NCBI GenBank assembly: GCA_021018995.1
Contig: CM037586.1
Span: 4,872,328-4,936,327 of the forward strand
Source: Chloranthus sessilifolius
Taxonomy: Eukaryota > Streptophyta > Magnoliopsida > Chloranthales > Chloranthaceae
Direction: 5' to 3'
DNA length: 64,000 nucleotides
The position numbers and the translations under genes were made by a program. A model generated the notes under the pieces. It was not told the DNA's origin. It saw only the letters and a list, made by a program, of their open reading frames with translations, and made no database searches. This document shows, one piece after another, positions 45,350 to 57,414 of this stretch (its first letter is position 1; each line of letters opens with the position of its first letter).

Positions 45350-46414
45350 AATCACCAAACATGCAAGCCTGATGATTGGTTGAGCTCTGCAGTGTAATGG
45401 TAAATTGATTAAACCATAATACCCATTTTACTGCCAGCATCAGCATGCTATTATTATTTTTTTTTATCAGTATCAGCATGCTATTATTGTTATTATTGTT
45501 TTCTATTTTTTATTTTATTGTATTATTTATTTAGTAACCTGGGTGTCTGGGCCTCTTAACACTCAACGATTAATATCTCCTTCAATCTACCATCGTCTTT
45601 TATGATATGATTAAAGCTTAGTATTCGAGTGAAAATGCTGCCATTCTTGCTTCGTGAATTGCTGTTGCTCCGGCCAAGCTCTTACTGAACTTGGTTATAT
45701 TTTTTTGCTGTTTTTTTAATGAAATCTTTGTCTGCTAAAAAAAATCTGATAGTTGACTAGAAGTTTGGGATCGATATTAACCTAGGTTGAGCTTTCAATT
45801 TATTTTTCTTGATATCGGAATGGAGAATTTTCAGTTTCAGAACACAGTTATCCAAGTGTAGATACTGACTTTGGAGTTTGGACTAGGGCAACCTAGAGGC
45901 ATTACCAATTCTCTAATAATGTTGGTGATTATTTGATAAATTTTTTTTTTCAGCTTGGAGATGCAAAGGAAATTGTGTTGCTATAAGCCATGACCACAGA
46001 TCAGTTATTAGACACCATTTACATTTTCAGGTCAGTTGTTTTAACTGTAAAAGTATATGAATCTTATACAATGCTTTAAATCATTTTTACTCTTTAAAAA
46101 CATTTGGTAATTTTAAACGGTAAATTATTTTTAGCAGTTATGCATTGATTTTTGTTGAGTTTTCTCATGCTCGGGCTATATAACCTGTAGAGCTTGAAGA
46201 AAGTAAAACAACTACTTGTAACAGAAAACATTTCATGTAAATTTAGTTGTAACCTCTGAAGTGCTCAAGTTAAATACGACTCCGATTCTTTTCTTACAGT
46301 ATTCAAGCATTATTACTTCATCCGCATCCACAACTTCCCAAACCTATGTTTGTAGAAACCAAGTTTAGCTTACAACGCATATATGGTTGGATTTCAACAG
46401 CTAGTCCACTATAA
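45350..46414 (+). other. 3' side of the RBM42-like gene; UTR expected, end not defined
   Basis: No other gene is seen. A run of T-rich sequence followed by AATGAAATC..GCTAAAAAAAA near 45719-45745 could be a transcript end. A further exon-like piece (about 45955-46030, T-rich acceptor before it) might be a spliced 3' UTR exon but has no coding signal. Confidence 0.4.
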
Positions 46415-46775
46415 GGTTCTAAAATTCAGCGAGTCATCAAGTAACTCACCCAAGTAACACGACTCACCGGGATTTCGAGTTGAGTCGGAATCGAGTCAAG
46501 ACTTCACCAGAATGGTGCAGCCAGGGTTCATAAACTAACCCTTACATATAAAATATTTTTAGAATGAAGTTTTAGATACCTAATCTTTTTAAAAAGTATT
46601 AAACATCCCATTTTACTTGCATATCTTTCTATTAGTTTTTTTATATCTTAAATATATATTTTTAGAAATATTTCCTAAATTATCGAATTGGAGCAAGTAA
46701 GTTTATCCGAGTCTTCAAGTTAACTCTGTCCCAGCTGACTTTCGAGTTGAGTCTGAGTTTTCCAGATTTAAAACC
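46415..46775. mobile_element. MITE-like element, about 360 bp
   Basis: The ends GGTTCTAAAATTC and its approximate complement GATTTAAAACC are about 360 bp apart. CTATAA lies just outside both ends. The interior has repeated GAGTCA/TCGAGTTGAGTC phrases near both ends, forming a longer, diverged inverted repeat. The superfamily is uncertain. Confidence 0.5.
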
Positions 46776-48570
46776 ATGCTATAAACATTTTTGATAAAGA
46801 TGAAGCCTTTTCTAGTTTCTTGAGGACCACACTTCATTTATTAGCTTATAATTCTTGAGTAAGCTCGGCGATCCTTGCTCTTGTTCACCTCTCTGACATA
46901 GAAGGCATCAAATGAACAAGGTATTATAGTTGGGTCATGGCTTCAGTCGCAGCCTTTCTCTTTGTCGCGGTTGGGATGAGAGGGGGGGGGGGGTAAAGAA
47001 TAATGAAGGAAAAGGTGTAAGATGGGTCTTTATGAAACAAGGTATAATAGTAATCTCACCCATATATACAATTTACACTTCACGTATTTTGAGGACCCCA
47101 AAATGCGGTGCGTCCTGATTATGAGAAACTTTCCTTTTCTGTATAATAGTGCGAAACTTTATTAACATGAGTCCTCTTTTGATAAGTGCCCTTTTACTTT
47201 GTTGGATAAGCTTCTTTTCCCAGAACCCGGGGGATGTTACTTTGCCAGAGTTGCCTCATGGCTTCAGTCATCTGAACCAGGGTTACCCAAGTCGCTGAGC
47301 ACTCGATCGTACAACGAACTGGTTTGCTGTGAAATGGTTCAGCTGGTTTGATTGAGCTGCTTCGGCTGGTTTGAATTGAATGCAGCTCGTCTTTTATGTA
47401 GCAACTACGTAAACAACAACCCATAAGATGCTTAATGAATTAGAAGAGCAACAATATTTGAAACTCACCCCACCCCCAAGTGAACGGTATTCGCTCGACA
47501 GTGGCGAACCACTTTTGAACCGTGTATCGCGAACCTTGATCAAATCCCAAACCTGATGACATTGATCTGTAATTGAGCTTTTATTGGAATCTGTGCTTGG
47601 TGAATTCTCCACGGGAAGAGAGTTCACCTTCCCTTGGTTATCTTGCCCATAAAGCATGGGAGTTTAGAGAACCATTAACCTTTCTGAACGTTTCACCGAG
47701 TGCCTTGATTGTATAAAGGGGGATTCAATCATTGGTTTGGAAACTTGGATTTTGGACTGCCCCGAGACTGATACGTCTCTAAGATAGGGCTTGAAACAAA
47801 ACAACTCTTTTCAAATGATCTTACACCATTAAAATAGGTGTTTCATGCCACACCATTAATGAATGCATTACTGTTATGCCACATGGCAAATATATGTGAT
47901 CAATTTAAACATTTCAAGCGAATGTCCATGATTGGAACATATCCCACTTAAAGAATCACACCTGTGAATGAATTGTACACCGTCTAATCAATAATCTTCA
48001 ATATTAGTTTTTAAAAGATAAGAATAATAGCAGATATTAGAGTGCATGGATTTGGACACACCATGACACTGTTCACAAGACCATCACTTGTATGTGGATA
48101 GGCTGCAGAAGTCATTGGATCCATCTTGACCCGGCCTGATTTCCACGGTGGTTGACTTCGGTGCAAAGCAGCGAAGCGCGTAGGCAGAATTAAAAGGCAA
48201 TCCTTGCTTGTTAGTTCATCCCTTTAAAGCACTGACCTTATCATCTCAGGAAAATTTTGGCATTTCACAAATTTTAAGCTCTATATTCTCCTAGAACAGT
48301 GGTTCTGTGCATTTATGAGGAATATATAATTAAAAAGAAAATAAAAAAGGAAAAGAGAGCTACTACTTGCACACCAAAACTTTGCCCTTACACATATTTT
48401 GAAAGAAAGATATGATATTTGATTTGAAGGTAATGATCTAAAGATTTCAGGCACACGAAAATAAAATATGATAAATTCTTGTAAAGACTAATTAGGTAAA
48501 GATGATGCTATTAGATGATAAGGTAAGATTCTTTTGAATGGCTTGGTAATATTTCGTGTGGAAAGATTTG

Positions 48571-48598
48571 TCTCTCTCCCTCTCTCTCTCTCTCTCTC
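48571..48598. repeat. (TC)n microsatellite
   Basis: About 28 bp of TC with two interruptions. Confidence 0.95.
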
Positions 48599-48770
48599 GT
48601 GTTTGTGGCCTTTTCCTTTGGGTGGATTCTTTATCCATATTCCAAAAGGAAAGAAAAAAATAAGGAATATTAAAAGTACCAGTGGGATGGTTCATATCCA
48701 CTTTTAGGCATGTTTCTTTGAGTTGAGATATATTCTAATGATAGATTGTCAGTTGATCAATTTAGATTGG

Positions 48771-48772
<2 letters not shown>

Positions 48773-48802
<30 letters not shown>
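48773..48802. repeat. (AT)n microsatellite
   Basis: About 15 AT units. Confidence 0.95.
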
Positions 48803-48805
<3 letters not shown>

Positions 48806-49203
48806 TGACACCAATTGTGTGTGCTAAAAAGTACAATTTTGATGGTGTAAGATTCTTGTACACCATTAGGGTGTTTAAATGTAGGTAAGAAGCCATTATC
48901 CCAAGAAAATTTTCAGTGGTCCTAAAAGTGTGATGCTCAGGCTTTGATCCTTGAAATACCATAATGTAACACCATATGGGCTTCATCTGGGCTTAGCATG
49001 CTGGACCTACCGGCCCAATTGCCATAGTGGTTGACTTGAGGAAGAAGATTCGCTAGACTTGTTCTTAGCGGTGGAGCGCGTACGCTGACTTAAGAGGAGG
49101 GATCTAAGGGCTGCCCACCCTGTTCCTTTCTTTAAAGCTTGGAGCTTATCATCTCATGATAATTTGATATTCCCAAATTCTCAGCTTAATATCCTCATGC
49201 CAC

Positions 49204-49528
49204 CATAGTGACAAATTTCGTTTTTAGTAATTTTACGGTGCGGGGTCCTTTCGGTACATTTCGAAATAATTTTGATACCTTTCGGAAAAAATTCGGGAAA
49301 GTTTCGGGGATTAAAAATAAAAAAAAATAAAATGTATTTAATGCTTTTTTTTTTTAAATTACTACAATATATAATAAATTACTAACATATTTAAAATAAA
49401 AAAAATACAAATTTTAAACATAAAAAAAATACTGAAATTTTTGAAAAATTTCCAAAAAATACCGAAAAGTTTCCAAAATTTTTCCTTTGATCCCTTTTTG
49501 GCGAATTTCGGCGAAATTTGTCATTATG
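49204..49528. mobile_element. hAT-type MITE, 325 bp
   Basis: The ends are CATAGTGACAAATTTCG and CGAAATTTGTCATTATG. The flanks CATGCCAC and CATGAGAC agree at six of eight positions, which fits an old 8-bp duplication. Same family as 50375-50601, and related in its ends to 6181-6556. Confidence 0.75.
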
Positions 49529-49611
49529 CATGAGACCTAGTTTCTCCTCATTTTAAAGAAATAATAATCCAATTAGAAAAAAAAGAAACAAAAAAGAAAT
49601 AATAATGTTGG

Positions 49612-49930
49612 TTGGGCTGTCGATGCTTCTGGTCAACTATAGATACCCGACCTGCATGACCAGGATTTTCATCTGGTCGGGCATATAAACTTGACCTCTT
49701 GGATCAGTCGGACACAAACTTGATCTCTCGGGTCGGCTCATGCATGAGACATCTGACATCGATCTGAACTGGTCTGATATTATATCCAGAAATTATGAAA
49801 TATAATTGATTTTTATCAGGTCGGATTTCGGTTTGGTTCAGGATGGGTGGACCAGCGGATCGGGTATGCAATTTTCCCATCGGGTAGCCAAAAATTTTGC
49901 CTGACTCAACCAAACTCATTGACAGCCCTA
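49612..49930. mobile_element. hAT-type MITE, 319 bp, GGGCTGTC family
   Basis: The ends are TTGGGCTGTCGATG and, on the other strand, TAGGGCTGTCAATG, the widespread plant hAT terminus. The flanks AATGTTGG and CATGTTTG agree at six of eight positions. Non-coding. Confidence 0.75.
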
Positions 49931-50374
49931 CATGTTTGGGAGCACTCAATATCATCCAAATCGAAAATTGTAAACGGCTAGGTTATTGTGCAGGCAAAGT
50001 ACAGGTGGCTGATGTGGTGTGACATGACTGACTGTCCCGACCTGCATTACTTGGACTTACAGCACTTGCAGTCAATTACGTCTCCACACATCAGCTGCCT
50101 TCACTTTGCGTGCACAAAAATGTGCCTGCCATATAACACTGCCCCAAATTATCCACGAGGCAACAGATCTCTATCCTTTGGACCTAGAAATTGAAAACTC
50201 AACATCTCTAAGTATGATTTAACAATTGATGTTTGGGTAAAAGGGATCTACATCTACACTTCTCATTTTAGGCTTAAGATAAAAGGAGACAGTCACTTCT
50301 CCGTGATATGGTTATATCACGTGCACTCTTCTTATATTACACCAAAAATTATAGGTGCACTTAGGGGTGCAGTT
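49931..50374. other. Intergenic; nothing recognised
   Basis: One short plus-strand open frame (49988-50194) has no recognisable similarity and no splice or promoter context. Confidence 0.4.
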
Positions 50375-50601
50375 CATAGTGATAAATTTCGTTTTCGGTA
50401 ATTTTCAGTCGGGGTCCTTTTGGTATATTTCGGATTAATTTCGATACCTTTCGGAAAAATTTCTGGAAAGTTTCGGGAATTAAAAATTAAACATAAAAAA
50501 AATACCGAAATTTTGCCGAAAAATATCAAAATTACCGGAAAATACTGAAATTTTCACGAAATTTTCGTTTGACCCCCTTTTAGGCGAAATTTGTCACTAT
50601 G
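50375..50601. mobile_element. hAT-type MITE, 227 bp
   Basis: CATAGTGATAAATTTCG..CGAAATTTGTCACTATG ends with flanks GTGCAGTT and GTGCAGAT (seven of eight). It shares the interior phrase GATACCTTTCGGAAAAA with the copy at 49204. Confidence 0.8.
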
Positions 50602-52144
50602 GTGCAGATTCGGTTAATTTCGATTTTTGGGTCGGTTTTTGCAAAATCGAACCCTAACCAAAACATTTTGTTTTTGGTTAACTGAACTTTTCAACCCCAA
50701 ACCGAAATCGAACCAAACTGATCCGATTTTGGTTTTGGTCAGTTCAGTTAGATTTTTCATCATATTTATTTTATTTTTTTAGTTTTTTTCTATTTTTTGT
50801 TGGCTTTCTCACCCTACCCAACTGATTTTCAGTTTTTAGGTACCAAACTTGAAACCGAATAAGGCCGAATCAGTTTGGTGTTGGTTTTCAATCGGTTTCA
50901 GTCCGTTTCAGACCGATTCGGAAGGCTCAATTTTCAGTAGGTTTTTCGAGTTTCTGTTTTTCTTTTTCACCATAAGTGCACTTGTTCATTTCTATGTAAT
51001 TTTTCGTGGTATGTGTCAAAAATTTCACTTGCTATGTTTTTCCCTAAAAAGAGAAAGATTGAACAAATTCAAGATGAGGATGAAAAGTAAATGAAAGTAA
51101 CATATAAAATAAATTTGATAGGGTTTTATACTTTATTGGGAAGTAAAATAGATTTTACGCTGGATTTTATATTGAACTAAACAATATTCATTTTACACCG
51201 AAATTGTACTATATATAAATTTAGAAAAATATTCTTTTCTACATGTAAAGTAAATTTTGTAGATGTGATTGCCATCATGAAATGAATGTGCCTAAAGAGA
51301 TCATATTAAATAGTGTCTATGGTGTCATTAAACAACCATTTTACATCAAACTTGTACTATTGATTAATAAAAAAGTATACGTTTCTACATTCTAGTGGAC
51401 CCTGTACGTATGATGCACGTGAGAGTCGTTTATTTGAAGAACGAATTATTATAATATAAATTTTAAAATTATTTTTTACATTTCTTTTTAAATTAAGTGA
51501 AATCTTATTTAAACTTTTATGTATTTAATTTATTAAAGTGCCCTATTATCATAGATGCATTACTTTACACACCTGATACCAACTCATAGAAAAAAGAGTT
51601 GCAATTGGATTGTACCGATATTGTTATTTTTTTTTAGGATCTCATTCTTAATAGACAGCCCAGATGAAGTGCATGTACAAACTTGCACATATAGATGATC
51701 CACTATTGGCCTAGAATACTGAGAGGAGACTCGCACAAAGGGCGGGAACAAGCGTGAGGATTAAAATCCATGACCTATGCTTTCAAAAGGGAAGATGATA
51801 CTAGTTGAGTTATTGCTCAACTGGTGTACATATTTTGTTGAGCACTAAATAAGCATACAGTGCTCATATACATCAATGAATTAATTAATATTTATTACAT
51901 TTAAAAATAAATAAAAATTGTTAGATATTTTATTTCTCAATAGATCTATTATGTCTCTCTCAAAAAAAAAAAAAAAAAAGATCTATTATGTCTATTTTGA
52001 CACAAATGGTTATGTCTATATATTCCACCTTGAACAGACAAAAAAAATGCAACTCAAACTCAAGTAAATTGCATATGTGTCTTGTGTGACATTACTGACA
52101 AAAAAAATATTTATTCTATAATTTTGAACAAATAATTATTTTTA
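50602..52144. other. Intergenic, AT-rich; GGTTTTGGTT/AACCGAAATC-rich stretch, no gene
   Basis: From 50602 to about 50950 the sequence is built of short phrases such as AACCGAAATCGAACC and their complements. This is probably another decayed foldback element, because the MITE at 50375 has landed at its edge. The remainder has no recognised feature apart from the poly(A) insertion at 51957. Confidence 0.4.
51957..51979 (+). mobile_element. Poly(A)-only retroinsertion with 15-bp target duplication
   Basis: AGATCTATTATGTCT occurs at 51942-51956 and 51979-51993. Between the copies are only CTCTC and 18 A. A long duplication with an A-run fits target-primed reverse transcription by a LINE that stopped almost at once. 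Confidence 0.75.
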
Positions 52145-52486
52145 AGGGGATGTTATTTGCACCTGCTTTTCTTGTGAAGAGCACACACCCTTTCACAGAA
52201 AAAATAAAATTGACTATCTTAAATCAGATGATGGAGATCATTTTTCGTCTCAATCTTCCACAAAATAGATCTTGAGATCATGACACACCTTTTAGACGAT
52301 CACTTTTGTGGATGTATGACACGTGGAATAATTATCTAGCTGTCTGATAGTGCGGCATGATCTCAAGATCTATTGTGCGGAATATTGGGACGAAAAATGA
52401 TCTCCATTGCCTGATTGAAGGCAATTAACAATTTTTTCGTGTGAAAGAGCGTGTATTCTAAAAAGACGAGTGTGAACAATCCTCCC
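52145..52486. mobile_element. Mutator-type MITE, 342 bp, with 9-bp duplication
   Basis: TTATTTTTA lies at 52136-52144 and 52487-52495. The ends AGGGGATGTTATTTGCACC and ..GTGTGAACAATCCTCCC form a diverged long inverted repeat. The interior blocks GATGGAGATCATTTTTCGTC and GACGAAAAATGATCTCCATT are inverted copies. Confidence 0.85.
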
Positions 52487-52565
52487 TTATTTTTATTCTT
52501 ATTATTTTTATTTATTATTGATATTATTATATGTTAATATGATTCCATTTTTATCATAAATTAAT

Positions 52566-52986
52566 GGGTACCTTTGTTTGCGCCCACTCATTCTCTGAAA
52601 GCGCCCGCGTCCCAGACCCTTTAAAAATCATTGATTGCGTCAACTCATATGATGGACGTCATGTTTCACCCTGATATTCCACCAAATACATCTTAAGATC
52701 ATGACTCATCTATCAGACGGTTATTATTTGATTCTATGTGTCACAGATCCCCAAACAATGGCCCTAAATTCCCGTTTGACCGTGATGTGTGTCATATGAT
52801 TCAAAGGCCATTTATTTTGGAAAAAAAATGGCCGTCTGATAGGTGAGTCATGATTTTAAGATCTACAGTGGAGAATATCGGGTTGAAACACGATCTCTAT
52901 CATCTAATCTAAAGCAATCAATGATTTTGAAGGAGTCTAGGACGTGGGTGCTTTCAGAGAATGCATGAGTGCAAACAAAGGTACCC
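52566..52986. mobile_element. Mutator-type MITE, 421 bp
   Basis: The left end is GGGTACCTTTGTTTGCGCCC and the right end, on the other strand, is GGGTACCTTTGTTTGCACTC. The repeats continue for about 60 bp and more weakly through the element. No clear 9-bp duplication is seen. It shares GATCTCTATCATCTAATC-type blocks with the MITEs at 44633 and 52145. Confidence 0.75.
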
Positions 52987-53384
52987 CAATCAAAATGAAG
53001 TCTTTGTCGTTTGAGATTTGATAACCACGTTATGTGATAGAATGAAAGAATGTCCTTTCAAGAAAAAGAAATTAAATGAGTACAGAATTTTGAATTCCTT
53101 TCCCTTTTATAGAATTTTATATGAGAAGTTATTAGAATGAGGTAATGTGCTCAAAGAGTTGATATTAAATATGGTACTCCTGAGCTGAAGCTGGTTTCGC
53201 TAAGTCACTATTTTGGATGCATGTCCAGAAAGATATATTTGCTTCTAGTTTTTTGGAGTCCATGAGTTCTAGATCCATGTTGCCAAAAAAGATAACACAG
53301 TACGATTCAAAGCGGTTAAATGTCAAGTAAAATTAAGGGGTTTTTTTTTAGCACATAACCCCTTACGTTTTGACAGATTTATAA
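52987..53384. other. Intergenic; nothing recognised before the ULP-bearing MULE
   Basis: AT-rich DNA with no gene. It ends with the 9-bp target duplication at 53376-53384. Confidence 0.5.
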
Positions 53385-53505
53385 GGGAAATTTGCACTTT
53401 CGGCCCTATATGTTTGCGTATTTGCAGAAACGGCCCTATAGTTTCAACCGTTGCATTAATGACCAGCTCCACTCCTAGCCGCCTCCGCCTACTCCACGTC
53501 AGCAG
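53385..53505. repeat. Terminal inverted repeat, left, of the ULP-MULE
   Basis: It pairs with 61505-61623. The match is near perfect to ATAGTTTCAA (53385-53447) and diverged further in. Confidence 0.92.
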
Positions 53506-53747
53506 CGACTTATTTTAAATAATATAAAAAAAAAATTCCACCGCCTTTTAACATTAGTATAAAAGCAACTTTTACTTTCATTAGTTACTGTTACTTTTAA
53601 GTTTAACTTTTCTGAAAAAAACAAGAGAGCGGCGACTTAGCGGCGACAAAGCGGTAAAAGGTCACAAAGCTCACATAATAATTCCAGGTAATTTATTTTT
53701 TTTACATTTCAACACATTTAGTCATCCCCAATGTTTCCCACCTAATC

Positions 53748-53903
53748 CGATAACTTACCGATAATTTAAATTATCGATCGATAATGTAAGTTATCGATCG
53801 ATAACTTAGATTATCGACGATAATTTAAATTATCGATCGATAACAGATTATCGGCGATAATTTAGATTATCGAGATATCTTAGATTATCGGTAAGATATC
53901 GAT
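53748..53903. repeat. Palindromic array 1, upstream of the ULP gene
   Basis: About seven units of the form TTATCGATCGATAA joined by TTTAAA- or CTTAGA-like links, with some units trimmed to TTATCGACGATAA. It ends about 90 bp before the ULP gene start at 53992. Confidence 0.9.
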
Positions 53904-53991
53904 GAGTTAGAGATTAGTAGTTTTTCAAAATCACTTCTTTTGTTTATTAATTGCTTTTTATTTATATTGCGTTCCTACTAAGTGATTGAAA

Positions 53992-56900
53992 ATGACCATG
54001 ACTTTAAAGCCCATCGGAAAATATTCTCGAGTTGCTGTTAGGAAATTTTACATGCACTGTAACCAAGAGACACAGAAAATATTAGCTGATTCAGTCTTCG
54101 GTCATCTATCTAGGATCACTGAGAACTTAGGTCTCGTTGGAGACTTGGTTGGCGCTATTTTAAGTTTTGGGTGAAGAGAATATTTTCAAGGTCAAGAACA
54201 CCAATGTACTCCGCAACCGATCGATATAGCCTTGATTTTAGGCCTCAACATCTTGTGGAACACGAGTGCGAGAAGGTTGCCGAAGAGAAACAACTATTCG
54301 ATACAAATTCTTTCGGGAAGCCGTGAAAAGATCTCGTATTGAAGAAATTATTGAAGTCTTGATTTATCCAATGATGAGTTTTGAAGCTCATTATTATTTT
54401 TCGTATGTTCTTTTTACTTAGGACACATACCGGAAGTAGATACCTATAGACTTAGACTTAGTAGATAACATTGAAGAGTTCAACAAGTTCCGTAGGGCTG
54501 ATAGTTCTGATAATTTATTAGATAGTATATCAAAAGCGAGTGGCAGGAGGGAAATGGCGAGAAGGTCAGAAAAGGGGCAATACAATATCTATGGATGCAC
54601 TATCGCCTTACAGATTTGGGCGTTTGAGCACTTTCCGTGATCATCACCGCTCCTATTGGGCTTAAAGAACCATTTCCAAGGCTAATGAAATGGGAAGGCC
54701 CGAAATTCAGTAACCCTAATTTATATAGAGAAAAATTTCTTAAGTCTAAAGTGATTATAGAGCTTGAAGTTGAGAAGCACAATTCTGATAAATAAATGGC
54801 GATACTTTTTGATTCGAAGAGAAATTGAAAATAAGAAGGAAGAGACCGAAGAAAGAGAAGAAGAGCCTAACTCCGAAGAAAATGTAGATGAATATGATGA
54901 TATCCCAAGTCATCCAACACGGCCGGAAGAAAGAGCCGAAGAGCCGATTAGCCGAGATGGCGACAATGAGGATGACGAAGATAATAGCGGCGATAACGAT
55001 GATTTTGAAGTCGTTGTCGTCAACCAAAGGGCAAACAAGAAATTAGGCCGAGCCAACAAGAGAGCGACCCGGTTAGGCAACCGCACCTAACCAAAGAAGT
55101 GAATGAGCTAAGAAAAAGAATGCAAGACTCCGCATGGAAGTAAAAGAAATGAAAAAAGAATTCCGGCGTGCATTTACGCTGCTGAAAGGGCAAGCACTCA
55201 CAATTGAACAACTAGGCAGAGATAAGAAGGCCTTACAAGAAGAAAATAAAGCCATACGGAAGGATCTTGATGCGGTCATCTCTCATTTAAGAAAGGTATC
55301 AAACCAAGACTTTCAATTTTAGAACAAAATCATTTCTTTACAACTTAATGCAAAATTAGCTGTACATTATCGACCGATAATTTAAAGAGTCGATCGATAA
55401 TGTACATTACCGGACGTTATGTTACATTATTGGTCGATCATTTAAATTATCGACCGATAATTTACATTATCGACCGATAATTTAAATTATCGACCGATAA
55501 TTTAAATTATCGACCGATAATTTAAATTATCGACCGATAATTTAAATTATCGGTCGATAATGTAAATTATCGGTCGATAATGTAAATTATCGATCGACAA
55601 TGTATATTATCGATCGATTACTTAAATTATCGGTCGATAATGCAGTTTTTTTTATTTTTTATTTTTTGTAATGTATATTTTTTTGCAATTATGCAGGATA
55701 ATATTTTAACCTCGGTGCTCTTTGACACCTTCGTTCCTTCACCCACTTACCCTCAATCAAAATCAACTGTCCCTCAACCCACCACTCATCAACAAAGCCA
55801 TCAGTATACAGCCCCGAAACCCCCTGCCCCTCAACAAAGCCATCATTCCAGTGCCCAAAACCAATCGGTCCTCAACGGAAGCCATCACCAAAACCCTCTG
55901 CTCATCCACCTACACAACAATCAACAGCCCCAAAACCCGCCGCCCCTCAACTTACAAATAAATCTACTGCCATTAAACCCGCTGCCCCAAAACCTACTGC
56001 TCCTCAGCCTACTAAACAACCCTTGGTTGATACGGGTGATGATGGTGCTCCTCTTCTGTGACCTTCTCGTGAGTCACAGCCGGCATCACTAAAAACAATT
56101 ATAGTGAAACTATCATCTACCAAAAATGAAGCCGAAGGTTATGACTTGCGTGCTCGTAAGAAGAGAAAGTCCCCGACCAGTAAAGCATTAATAAAAAAAC
56201 GAAGATTGGTTGTAGAGGAGGAGGAGGAGGATGAGGCAATATCAATGGAGCAAAAGTATATGCTCAGTTTTTGGAATCGGCCGGAGAACGAGGACAATGT
56301 GATCGTCAATACTATCAGCGGTGTTGAGATCACAGTTGCTCTTTTGAAGGTTCTCAAAGGACGCTCGTGGCTTGATAATGAAGTCATCGACGCATACTTG
56401 AGAGTCCTTGAAGTTATAAATGATTCAATGTTTACGGCCAATGCCGACAAAAGTTGGTTCGCTTCTGCGTCTGCCCTGGTAAGGTTTCCAATATTTATTG
56501 GAAGCTCGTTTGTTTCTTTTTTTTGTCTTTTCAATCACGACTCTTGATTAACTTCTACTGTTTACTGCCAATCAGACCTTGTTTATGGCAGACGAGAAAA
56601 AATTTGAAAAATATATCGATAATGAAGGTATTGCTGCGCTCAGCGACCTCGATAGGTGGCAGGCCTATTGTGGCCGAATGGAATGTTAACAATTCAAAGC
56701 CGATGGAACCACTATTGACAAATAATATCCGCGAATTCACGCGATCATTTGTGGAAACGATGCGTTTTGAATACTAAACTTTTATTTAACGTTAACGGCT
56801 TTTAAATAAAATTTATTATTTAAAATTTCGCTTCCGTTTATATGTAGATTTATCTTCCGATGCATAGCCAAAAACATAGCCATTGGGCATTGGCTATAAT

Positions 56901-57249
56901 TTCATTAGTTGATCGAGAAATTAAGCTAATTGATCCAAGAGAATGAGTGCTCAAAAAGGTTTGAAGCGCATAAAGAATGTCTATTGAATCACTTTCGCGC
57001 CTTCTTTCCACTATCGGTTTGAAGTCAGCTTTCGATCACCAGTGGAAGGTATCGGCGTTCAACAGCGTCGTTCTCCCGATTCAAAAGAACGGTTGGGATT
57101 GCGGTGTATACATTTTGAAGTATATAGAATACTTCTCCCAAAAGCGGCCTATTGATTTCGACGATAAACATATGCAACAATTTAGAGCGAAATCGGACAT
57201 CGAATATGCACATTTGGGAAGAAAATTTAATATCTGTAATAAATTTTAG
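53992..57249 (+). pseudogene. ULP1/SENP-type cysteine protease (C48) gene with DUF1985-like N-terminus, carried by the MULE
   Basis: The N-terminal part (53992-about 54590) reads FYMHCNQETQKILADSVFGH and later IDIALILGLNIL, the pattern of the plant DUF1985 domain often fused to ULP1 proteases in transposons. Then come a highly acidic linker (54820-55020), a coiled-coil stretch (55134-55322, KKEFRR..LKGQALTIEQLGRDK), an array-filled intron, a Pro/Gln-rich part (55722-56090) and the protease (from about 56260). The protease shows GRSWLDNEVIDAYLRVLE, an intron with good sites at 56479-56575, catalytic His in HWALAI (56881), Asp in LIDP (56932), and Gln and Cys in PIQKNGWDCGVY (57082, 57100). All four active-site residues are present. 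Stops and shifts lie near 54170-54600, between 56640 and 56800, and near 56945-56980, so this copy is probably not translated whole. I chose ATG 53992; an upstream start is possible. Confidence 0.75.
55364..55643. repeat. Palindromic array 2, inside the ULP gene
   Basis: About 13 units of exactly 20 bp over most of its length. The type unit is ATTATCGACCGATAATTTAA, with ATCGGTCGAT and ATCGATCGAT variants towards the right. It begins about 40 bp after a coding stretch that ends at 55322 and stops just before the next coding stretch, so it lies in a probable intron. Confidence 0.95.
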
Positions 57250-57414
57250 TGTTTTGTAAAGATATTTTTTGATGAAATTGTAAATTATTTAATTTTATTA
57301 ATTTTTATTAACTTGTATAATTTTCATTATCGTTGATATCAATTATTTATCTTATTTGTATCACCTAGCATGATGTATCAATGGGCTTCCTCTCTTGAAG
57401 CAATTCAATAGGCG

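Larger units (their letters stand above)
46776..49203. other. Intergenic; no gene recognised
   Basis: Short open frames (for example minus 47194-47424 and 47394-47657) have no family resemblance. A G-run lies at 46981-46992. The stretch contains a TC and a TA microsatellite and one member of each of two related blocks (48127-48300 and 49005-49200). Confidence 0.5.

Noticed and set aside
45955-46030. Exon-like piece after a T-rich acceptor, downstream of RBM42
   Set aside because: No coding signal or known match. It could be a 3' UTR exon but cannot be supported from the sequence.
47194-47657. Two overlapping minus-strand frames in the intergenic DNA
   Set aside because: Composition is not coding-like, with no start context, splice pattern or family resemblance.
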